In this document: piece by piece, positions 1-5,231 of the stretch
Numbering within the stretch: the stretch's first letter is position 1
Layout of the letters: each line of letters opens with the position of its first letter
Origin: Clostridiaceae bacterium
GTDB lineage: Bacteria > Bacillota > Clostridia > Oscillospirales > Butyricicoccaceae
Assembly: GCA_016293155.1 (NCBI GenBank)
Contig: JAEDEU010000035.1
Location: 1-14,576 of the forward strand
Direction: 5' to 3'
Length of the DNA stretch: 14,576 nucleotides
Notes under the pieces: model-generated
Told to the model about the DNA's origin: nothing
Database searches by the model: none
The model's input: only the letters and a program-made list of their open reading frames with translations
Position numbers and translations under genes: made by a program

Positions 1-329
1 TTCGGAGCGGAACGGACATTCAGGTTTGCAGTGGTGTAAACCGTGGTAGTCTTTGCAGCTTCCGTTGTGTCCTTCACATACTTCTCGCTGACATAACCCT
101 TGGAATCCTTGTACTTTACATTTACCCATTTTCCGGAGGTGCCGAGCTTTTCAGCAGTTGCGCCCTTCGGCAGGACACGTACAACCGAATAGGACGTACC
201 CGGACCGGAGCGAATGTTAACATCAGTGGTTGCCGTTACACTGCCGGCAGCGAATGCACTGGAGCAGATGACAGCAGCAGTGATTACGCCTGTGGCGAGG
301 ATCTTAGACATTTTCTTGATTGCGAACAT
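1..329 (-). CDS. Secreted SH3b-repeat protein, N-terminal part (runs off the window)
   Basis: The visible 109 residues begin MFAIKKMSKILATGV, a classic signal peptide: basic start, hydrophobic core at about 9-22, and a likely signal peptidase I site after AFA or AFAA near 27-28. Cys22 is preceded by Ile, so this is not a good lipobox. Residues about 36-86 form a bacterial SH3 (SH3_3) domain, with VNIRSGPGTSYSVV, then KWVNVKY and GYVSEKYV. A Thr-rich linker follows, and a second repeat starts (LNVRSAP) at the window edge. SH3b repeats usually tether exported proteins to the cell wall, often joined to an amidase, NlpC/P60 or other wall-active domain, but that part lies outside the window. The start is fixed by AGGAGGA (336-342) 6 nt upstream of the ATG. 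SH3 domain and export are well supported; enzymatic function is unknown. Confidence 0.85.
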   Translation of the reverse strand, partial: MFAIKKMSKILATGVITAAVICSSAFAAGSVTATTDVNIRSGPGTSYSVVRVLPKGATAEKLGTSGKWVNVKYKDSKGYVSEKYVKDTTEAAKTTTVYTTANLNVRSAP

Positions 330-346
330 ACTGATTCCTCCTAACG

Positions 347-430
347 TTATAAAATTGTTTTGCACTCATTGCAGCCAATGGCTGAATGATCCACCGTACA
401 AAGTTCATTTGAGTTCAAAACCGTTCTCAT
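347..430 (-). CDS. Possible 27-residue peptide in the SH3-gene leader (weak)
   Basis: A 27-codon reading frame starts MRTVLNSNEL, contains a CNEC (CxxC) motif near its end, and stops 17 nt upstream of the SH3-protein ATG. GAAGGAGG lies only 2 nt from the ATG, which is too close for good initiation. It overlaps the 15-codon frame at 405-452 in another frame. No family is recognised. It may be chance. Confidence 0.12.
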   Translation of the reverse strand: MRTVLNSNELCTVDHSAIGCNECKTIL

Positions 431-452
431 TGCCTCCTTCGGCAGACACCAT
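405..452 (-). CDS. Possible 15-residue leader peptide
   Basis: The frame encodes MVSAEGGNENGFELK and then TGA. It is led by AAGAAGGAAGGAGAACC directly before the ATG, one of the stronger SD tracts in the window. It lies within the predicted transcript of the SH3-protein gene, 75 nt upstream of that gene's start. The peptide has no run of regulatory codons of the amino-acid attenuation type. It could be an upstream ORF that tunes translation, or an accident of purine-rich sequence. Confidence 0.22.
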   Translation of the reverse strand: MVSAEGGNENGFELK

Positions 453-481
453 GGTTCTCCTTCCTTCTTAATCAAAACATA

Positions 482-510
482 ACTATACCATGACATAAAA
501 TGATTACTAA
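482..510 (-). promoter_or_regulatory. Candidate proximal promoter of the SH3-protein gene
   Basis: On the minus strand the -35 is TTAGTA (505-510), the spacer is 17 bp and the -10 is TATAGT (482-487), preceded by TGG as an extended -10. The -35 is poor, so activity would rest on the extended -10. Transcription would start near 475. Confidence 0.35.
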
Positions 511-596
511 TGAAACGAGAGAAAGAAAGATTACAAAATGGTTTCAGTCAGAATTCAGAATGATTACAGCCTTGAATACAAACTTATCTTGAAGAT

Positions 597-625
597 AATA
601 TAACACTTTTGGAGAGGGTTGTAAA
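597..625 (-). promoter_or_regulatory. Candidate distal promoter of the SH3-protein gene
   Basis: On the minus strand the -35 is TTTACA (620-625), the spacer is exactly 17 bp and the -10 is TATATT (597-602). It is a good vegetative-sigma match just downstream of the ireB terminator, and it faces the SH3-protein gene. Use of this site would give a 5' leader of about 260 nt. Confidence 0.6.
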
Positions 626-655
626 TACTTTTTGTGCACATTCTACTATTTTCAT

Positions 656-700
656 AAAAAAACAGAGAGAGTTTGGTGATATTCACACAAACTCTCTCTG
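656..700 (-). terminator. Intrinsic terminator of ireB
   Basis: A perfect 13-bp inverted repeat, CAGAGAGAGTTTG (663-675) and CAAACTCTCTCTG (688-700), encloses a 12-nt loop. On the minus strand it is followed by a run of seven T (656-662). It lies 16 nt beyond the ireB stop codon. Confidence 0.9.
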
Positions 701-716
701 AGATACTTTTTGCCGT

Positions 717-962
717 TTACAGATCCAGATAAGACGAAATCAGCTCCTGCATTAATTCGTCACGGTCGATCTTTTGAATCAGCGCACGCGCATTCTGATG
801 ACTGGTGATATAAGTCGGATCTTCAGAAAGAAGATAGCCCACAATCTGATTGATCGGGTTATATCCTTTTTCCTTCAGCGCCTCATAGACAGACTGAAGA
901 ACACGTTTCATTTCGGTGTTATTATCCTCAGCGATGCTGAATTTTCTTGTCCCCTCAAACAT
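717..962 (-). CDS. ireB: IreB family regulatory phosphoprotein (UPF0297)
   Basis: The 81-residue protein matches the IreB/YrzL (DUF965) family end to end, including the signature KGYNPINQIVGYLLSEDPTY, then ARALIQKIDRDELMQELISSYL. In Enterococcus faecalis, IreB is a small cytosolic substrate of the PASTA-domain Ser/Thr kinase IreK and acts as a negative regulator of cephalosporin resistance. The phosphorylated threonines there lie near the N-terminus, and here Thr5 is the only threonine in that region (MFEGTRKFS). The start is set by AAGGAG (971-976) 8 nt upstream. The gene sits 83 bp after pheT with its own promoter and a strong terminator, so it can form a single-gene unit. In many Firmicutes it lies between alaS and ruvX, neither of which is here. 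Confidence 0.93.
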   Translation of the reverse strand: MFEGTRKFSIAEDNNTEMKRVLQSVYEALKEKGYNPINQIVGYLLSEDPTYITSHQNARALIQKIDRDELMQELISSYLDL

Positions 963-1000
963 TGCACATTCTCCTTTCAGATATCCATATCATTATGCTG

Positions 1001-1029
1001 ATTTTATCACAAATTCGGGTATTTGTAAA
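1001..1029 (-). promoter_or_regulatory. Promoter of ireB
   Basis: On the minus strand the -35 is TTTACA (1024-1029), the spacer is 17 bp and the -10 is TAAAAT (1001-1006), with TGA just before the -10 as an extended -10 element. It lies in the 83-bp pheT-ireB gap, with transcription expected to start near 994. I see no terminator after pheT, only an AT-rich 5-bp hairpin, so read-through from pheST is also possible. Confidence 0.65.
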
Positions 1030-1045
1030 CCGTAAGATATTTTTC

Positions 1046-3445
1046 TTATCCGCGGAGGACTGCGCCGAACTTGTCGCCAAGTGCCTTGATTGCCTTGTTC
1101 ATCGCATCAATGCACTCATTATCGGTCAGAGTACGCTCTGCATGGCGCAGCTTGAGGGAGTATGCAACACTCTTTTTGCCCTGCGGCAGCTTATCGCCGC
1201 GGTAAACGTCGAACAGAGAAACGCTCTCCAGAATTTCACCGACGGCAGCCTTGATTGCCTTTTCCATGCTTGCAACCGGAATATTCTCGTCGCACAGAAC
1301 TGCGATATCGCGGGTGGAAGCCGGGAACTTCGGCAGCGGAGCATACAGCTTCACTGCATCCATATGGTCGAACATAGCATCGACATACAGCTCAGCACTC
1401 AGAATCTCCTGATCAATACCGGTCTTCTTGGCAATCAGCGGGTGAATCGTACCGAATACACCGATTACAGTGTCACCGGAAAGCACCTTTGCGCAGCGGC
1501 CCGGATGATAGGACGGGTTGTCATTCACCGGCTCGAAGGAGATATCCTTGACATCTGCGCGGTTCAAAATGGTCTCGAGGGCACCCTTGAACTGGAAGAA
1601 GGACAGCGTGCCGTAGGAGCCGAGGGTGAGGACATGCTGCTCGTGCGGCAGTACATCCGGATCCGCCTTGCCGTCCTTGATCGACGGGGTATAGATGGTT
1701 GCGATCTCATACAGATTTGCAGCCGGATTGCGGTGGTTGAAGTTATGAGTCAGATTGTCCAGCAAAGTCGGCAGGGCAGTGGTGCGCAGAACCGAAAAAT
1801 CCTCGCCCAGCGGGTTCAGGATGGTGACGGAGATGCGCTGCTCGCTGTCCTCCGGAAGTCCGATCAGGTCATACATCTTCGGGCTGCCGAACGAGTAGCT
1901 GATCGTCTCGTCAAAGCCGCAGGTGCGGGCAAGAGAGCCGAGCTTGCGCTCGAACAGCTGCTTTTCGGTGAGCGCACCCAGAACGGATTCGCCGGCATAC
2001 AGGGTGGTCGGGATATTATTATAACCATAGATGCGGGCAACCTCTTCGGCAAGGTCGCACATGCGCTCAATGTCGATGCGGTAATACGGGACGATTACCT
2101 CGCCGTTTTCTACCGTGAAGCCCAGACGGGTCAGAATCTCGATCTGCTCCTCGTCGGAGAGGGACAGACCAAGTAGCTTGTTCATCTTGTCGCACTCAAG
2201 CGGCAGACGCTTCGGCTCGTGGTTGGAGTAGTCGACATCAATGACACCGTCGACAACCTCGCCGGCACCCAGCATCTCAACCAGCTCACAGGCACGCAGA
2301 ACAGCCGGCATGGTGTTTTCCGGAGACAGACCCTTTTCAAAGCGTGCGGAAGCCTCGGTACGCATACCCAGCTTCTTTGCGGTCACGCGGACGGTTGCGC
2401 CGTGGAAGCAGGCGGACTCGAATACAACCGTCTGAGTCTTTTCGGTGATCTCGGACTCGAAACCGCCCATGACACCGGCGACAGCGGTCGGATTGGTGCC
2501 GTCTGCGATGCAGAGCATATCCGGGGTCAGCTCATGCTTCTGGCCGTCCAGCGTTTCAATGATCTCGCCCTCGGTCGGACGGCGGACGATGATCTTGCCG
2601 TCATGCAGACAGGCATAGTCGAATGCGTGCATCGGCTGACCGTACTCCAGCATGACATAGTTGGTGATGTCAACAATATTATTGATCGGGCGGACACCGG
2701 CAGCGAACAGACGCTCACGCATCCATGCCGGAGACGGCTCAATCTTAATGTTTTTGACCAGCTTTGCAGTGTAGCGCGGGCACAGGTCGGTGTCCTTGAT
2801 TTCGATGGACAGATCGTCGCAAATGTTGCCGCCGCTGCCCTTAACAACCGGGTCGTGCAGCTTGAGCGGACGATTAAAGGTGGCCGCGGTCTCACGTGCC
2901 AGACCGATGACGCTCAGGCAGTCCGGACGGTTGGAAGTGATCTCAAACTCGGTCACATATTCATCCAGACCGAGTACCTTGCGGATGTCCATACCGATCG
3001 GGGTGGACGGATCCAGATGCAGCAGACCGTTCGGATCGCCGTATGGAACCTCGTTGAGCGTCAGTCCGAGCTCCTCATGAGAGCACAGCATACCGTTGGA
3101 AACCTCGCCGCGCAGCTTACCCTTGGTGATCTTGACACCGCCCGGCAGGGTGGACTTGTGCAGCGCAACCGGAACAATTGCGCCTACATCGGCATTCGGC
3201 GCGCCGCAGACGATTTGCAGCGGCTCCTCCTTGCCGACATCAACCATGCAGATGTGCAGGTGATCGGAATTCGGATGATCTACGCTGGAAATAATTTTAC
3301 CGGTGACGACCTTGTTAATTTCCTCACCGAGATATTCGATGCCCTCGACCTTGGAACCGGACATCGTCAGGGCAGCATTGTACTCCTTCATGGAAATGCC
3401 GTCCGTATCGACAAATTCAGCAAGCCAGCTCATTGGCAGCTTCAT
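1046..3445 (-). CDS. pheT: Phenylalanyl-tRNA synthetase beta subunit
   Basis: The 799-residue protein has the usual bacterial PheT length. With PheS it forms the (alpha-beta)2 enzyme that charges tRNA-Phe in the cytosol. Visible in order are an N-terminal OB-fold tRNA-binding domain (about 44-128, with HPNSDHLHICMVDVG and VSNGMLCSHEELGL), the B3/B4 region with the editing site (about 205-390, including VDITNYVMLEYGQPMHAFD), the B5 domain (about 410-480, ending in EEVARIYGYNNIP), the catalytic-like core (about 490-690), and a C-terminal ferredoxin-like anticodon-binding domain (from about 705, PLPKFPASTRDIAVL). The start is fixed by AGGAGGA a few bases upstream of the ATG. It lies 49 bp after pheS and is almost certainly co-transcribed with it under the Phe T-box. 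Confidence 0.97.
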   Translation of the reverse strand: MKLPMSWLAEFVDTDGISMKEYNAALTMSGSKVEGIEYLGEEINKVVTGKIISSVDHPNSDHLHICMVDVGKEEPLQIVCGAPNADVGAIVPVALHKSTLPGGVKITKGKLRGEVSNGMLCSHEELGLTLNEVPYGDPNGLLHLDPSTPIGMDIRKVLGLDEYVTEFEITSNRPDCLSVIGLARETAATFNRPLKLHDPVVKGSGGNICDDLSIEIKDTDLCPRYTAKLVKNIKIEPSPAWMRERLFAAGVRPINNIVDITNYVMLEYGQPMHAFDYACLHDGKIIVRRPTEGEIIETLDGQKHELTPDMLCIADGTNPTAVAGVMGGFESEITEKTQTVVFESACFHGATVRVTAKKLGMRTEASARFEKGLSPENTMPAVLRACELVEMLGAGEVVDGVIDVDYSNHEPKRLPLECDKMNKLLGLSLSDEEQIEILTRLGFTVENGEVIVPYYRIDIERMCDLAEEVARIYGYNNIPTTLYAGESVLGALTEKQLFERKLGSLARTCGFDETISYSFGSPKMYDLIGLPEDSEQRISVTILNPLGEDFSVLRTTALPTLLDNLTHNFNHRNPAANLYEIATIYTPSIKDGKADPDVLPHEQHVLTLGSYGTLSFFQFKGALETILNRADVKDISFEPVNDNPSYHPGRCAKVLSGDTVIGVFGTIHPLIAKKTGIDQEILSAELYVDAMFDHMDAVKLYAPLPKFPASTRDIAVLCDENIPVASMEKAIKAAVGEILESVSLFDVYRGDKLPQGKKSVAYSLKLRHAERTLTDNECIDAMNKAIKALGDKFGAVLRG

Positions 3446-3494
3446 AATGTATTCCTCCTAAGAATTGAAATGGCAGCAGATAAAATGTATTCCG

Positions 3495-4517
3495 TCAGTC
3501 GAACTGATGCAGGAAGCGCACGTCGTTTTCATAGAACATACGGATATCGTTGATCTTATAACGACCCATAACGATACGCTCCAGACCGATGCCGAATGCG
3601 TAACCGGAATATTCATTCGGATCAATGCCGCAGCATTCCAGAACCTTCGGATGTACCATACCGCAGCCGAGAACCTCGATCCAGCCCTCGCCCTTACACA
3701 GGCGGCAGCCCTCGCCCTTGCAGGAGAAGCACTGCATATCCATCTCTGCGGACGGCTCGGTGAACGGGAAGTGGTGCGGGCGGAAACGAACGACGGTCTG
3801 CTCGCCGTACAGCTTCTTTGCAAACATTTCCAAAATGCCCTTCAGGTCGGACATGGTGATGTTTTTATCGACAACCAGACCCTCGATCTGATGGAACAGC
3901 GGGGAGTGGGTTGCGTCTACGGCATCGCTGCGGAATACGCGGCCCGGTGCAATAATGCGGATCGGCGGCTTCTGCTTTTCCATAGTGCGCACCTGAATCG
4001 GGGAGGTCTGGGTGCGCAGCACAACATTGTCGGAGATATAGAAGGTATCCTGCGTGTCGCGTGCCGGATGATCCTTCGGAATGTTCAGTGCCTCAAAGTT
4101 ATAGTAATCCAGCTCAACCTCCGGACCCTCGCCGATCGAGAAGCCCATACCGAGGAAGATATCCTTTACTTCATCCAGCACGACATTCAGCGGGTGCTTT
4201 CTGCCGACCGTAACCGGCTCGCCCGGCATGGTGACGTCGATGGTCTCGTTCTTGAGCTTGGCAGCCAGAGCAGCCTCCTCGATGCGCTCACGCGCAGCGG
4301 TCAGGCCGTCGTCGATTGCGGCGCGCAGATCGTTTACCATCTGACCGAATACCGGACGTTCCTCTGCGGACAGATTGCGCATATTCTTCATCAGGGCAGT
4401 GACCTCGCCCTTTTTGCCGAGATACTTGACGCGGACAGCATCCAGTGCGCGTGCATCGGCGCAGTCTGCCAGCGCTGCCTGTGCGGCCTCTCGGATCGCA
4501 TTCAGTTTTTCTTTCAT
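3495..4517 (-). CDS. pheS: Phenylalanyl-tRNA synthetase alpha subunit
   Basis: The 340-residue catalytic subunit has the normal length for PheS. It has an N-terminal coiled-coil tRNA-binding arm (about 1-85). The class II catalytic core includes RDTQDTFYI, VLRTQTSPIQVRTM (motif 2 region), RSDAVDATHSPLFHQIEG, FRPHHFPFTEPSAEMD and GIGLERIVM (motif 3). A CFSC and CRLC cysteine pair precedes GWIEVLGCGMVHP, as in many Firmicute PheS proteins. The frame stays open upstream to an ATG at 4640, but that part lies inside the T-box leader. The true start at 4517 gives the family N-terminus (MKEKLNAIREAAQ) and has AAGGAG (4530-4535) 12 nt upstream, a slightly long spacing. Expression should rise when uncharged tRNA-Phe accumulates. 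Confidence 0.97.
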   Translation of the reverse strand: MKEKLNAIREAAQAALADCADARALDAVRVKYLGKKGEVTALMKNMRNLSAEERPVFGQMVNDLRAAIDDGLTAARERIEEAALAAKLKNETIDVTMPGEPVTVGRKHPLNVVLDEVKDIFLGMGFSIGEGPEVELDYYNFEALNIPKDHPARDTQDTFYISDNVVLRTQTSPIQVRTMEKQKPPIRIIAPGRVFRSDAVDATHSPLFHQIEGLVVDKNITMSDLKGILEMFAKKLYGEQTVVRFRPHHFPFTEPSAEMDMQCFSCKGEGCRLCKGEGWIEVLGCGMVHPKVLECCGIDPNEYSGYAFGIGLERIVMGRYKINDIRMFYENDVRFLHQFD

Positions 4518-4550
4518 TGAATGATACAACTCCTTAACAGTCTGTAAAGC

Positions 4551-4593
4551 AAAAAAATAACCCTTCATCCCGAACAAAACAAGGGACGAAAGG
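4551..4593 (-). terminator. T-box-controlled terminator of pheST
   Basis: On the minus strand CCTTTCGTCCC (4583-4593) pairs over 11 positions with GGGATGAAGGG (4561-4571), with two G-T wobbles. TTATTTTTTT (4551-4560) follows. It sits between the T-box sequence and the pheS start and is the terminator arm of the riboswitch. Confidence 0.9.
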
Positions 4594-4800
4594 CGTATCT
4601 CTTCCGCGGTACCACCCTGATTTCCGTCAAAAACGGACACTCAGCGCCTTGTAACGGAGGCAAACCGTCGATGCCTTGTCAGCACCGAAGCTCCCGAGGC
4701 GAACTTCGTCAGCTCATGCGTCAGACAGCTTTCAGCCGGTGGCTGTCTTTCTCTGGTGGCGCAGCGGAAATGAGTACTTTTCCTGTTCACAGCATTTGTC
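4551..4800 (-). promoter_or_regulatory. T-box riboswitch, phenylalanine-responsive
   Basis: The minus strand carries the T-box sequence AGGGTGGTACCGCGG (4604-4618). Its TGGT would pair with the acceptor end of uncharged tRNA bearing discriminator A, as in tRNA-Phe. Upstream is stem III, TCCGT/ACGGA (about 4623-4638). Stem I has an AGTA box, an AGAGA bulge motif and a GGCTGAAAGC terminal-loop region. The specifier codon is best read as TTC (Phe) at 4701-4703, in the context GAAG-TTC-GC. This is the same context as the specifier of the valS leader, which supports the assignment. A terminator follows. The 5' limit is approximate. Confidence 0.9.
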
Positions 4801-4818
4801 ATATGAAATACACTTTTA

Positions 4819-4848
4819 TTTATACCACAGTTCTCGGCAAAAAGTCAA
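4819..4848 (-). promoter_or_regulatory. Promoter of the pheST operon
   Basis: On the minus strand the -35 is TTGACT (4843-4848), the spacer is 18 bp and the -10 is TATAAA (4819-4824) preceded by TGG (extended -10). Transcription would start near 4812, just before the T-box leader. Confidence 0.75.
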
Positions 4849-4856
4849 GACACTTC

Positions 4857-4885
4857 TTGACAATACGGAATGGGGAGATTATAAT
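4857..4885 (+). promoter_or_regulatory. Promoter of the valS-folC operon (perfect consensus)
   Basis: The -35 TTGACA (4857-4862), a spacer of exactly 17 bp, and the -10 TATAAT (4880-4885) are a full match to the vegetative sigma-A consensus. Transcription would start near 4892, ahead of the Val T-box. Its -35 is 8 bp from the -35 of the divergent pheS promoter. Confidence 0.9.
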
Positions 4886-4929
4886 AGAGCGAGTGAACGC
4901 AAAAGCGGTCATAAAATAGAAAAGTAGTT

Positions 4930-5167
4930 ACGACGATGAAAAAGAGGAGTACACAGTGCTTTTGCTTTCAGAGAGAGGACGGTCGGTGCAAGTTCTCACA
5001 AACGCTGTGGAAGGTCGCTTGGGAGTCGTGCGTTCAGCCGTACCTGCGGGGAGGCGCACCGGCAGACCGCCGTTATCGGTCAACAAGTGCGCGCAGTCTG
5101 CGCGAATTCGGGTGGTACCGCGGAGTTAGTATGATCTTCGTCCCAGACAGGGGACGGGGATTTTTTT
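4930..5167 (+). promoter_or_regulatory. T-box riboswitch, valine-responsive
   Basis: Stem I is closed by ACGAC (4930-4934) with GTCGT (5025-5029). It contains an AGTA box (4948-4951), AGAGAG (4970-4975) and GGTG (4985-4988). The specifier codon is GTC (Val) at 5014-5016, flanked as GAAG-GTC-GC. The T-box sequence GGGTGGTACCGCGG lies at 5110-5123, with TGGT matching the A discriminator of tRNA-Val, and an intrinsic terminator follows. Uncharged tRNA-Val should stabilise the antiterminator and allow transcription of valS and folC. Confidence 0.93.
5135..5167 (+). terminator. T-box-controlled terminator of valS
   Basis: TCTTCGTCCC (5135-5144) pairs over 10 positions with GGGACGGGGA (5151-5160), with two G-T wobbles and a 6-nt loop. 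Seven T (5161-5167) follow. It competes with the T-box antiterminator. Confidence 0.9.
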
Positions 5168-5231
5168 ATTGCCTGATCCGTCCCGAGGAAAATCGTTATT
5201 ATATTGTATTAATAGAAGGGAGCGACATTTC

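Larger units (their letters stand above)
330..596 (-). promoter_or_regulatory. Long structured 5' leader of the SH3-protein gene
   Basis: This stretch without a normal gene lies between the SH3-protein start and the candidate distal promoter. Read on the minus strand it holds two SD-led short reading frames and several inverted repeats. The strongest is a hairpin at 366-389: TCATT and CAGCC pair with GGCTG and AATGA, with a 3-nt loop and one bulged base. A smaller TGCC/GGCA hairpin lies at about 431-444, and an imperfect TTTG/CAAA hairpin near 408-419. I could not match it to a known riboswitch class: the GCCGAAGGAGGCAA stretch recalls part of the glycine aptamer, but the rest of that fold is absent. 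Whether this is a regulatory leader or simply a long UTR is open. Confidence 0.4.

Noticed and set aside
331..460. Glycine riboswitch, suggested by GCCGAAGGAGGCAA on the minus strand
   Set aside because: The P1 pairing and the CUCUCAGGCAAAAGGAC segment of the glycine aptamer are missing, and the downstream gene has no link to glycine metabolism.
1033..1048. Terminator just after pheT (TAAGA/TCTTA hairpin on the minus strand)
   Set aside because: Only 5 A/T-rich base pairs and no T-tract after the stem; too weak to call.
947..3553. Plus-strand open frames of 409 and 444 codons opposite pheT
   Set aside because: pheT is complete and fully recognisable. The opposite frames run across its ends and promoter region, show no domains and have no ribosome binding site.
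3465..4520. A 351-codon plus-strand frame opposite pheS
   Set aside because: It is a shadow of the pheS coding frame, with low-complexity, unrecognisable translation.
4518..4640. N-terminal extension of pheS by 41 codons
   Set aside because: The extension lies across the T-box terminator and T-tract, and the downstream start gives the family N-terminus with an SD.
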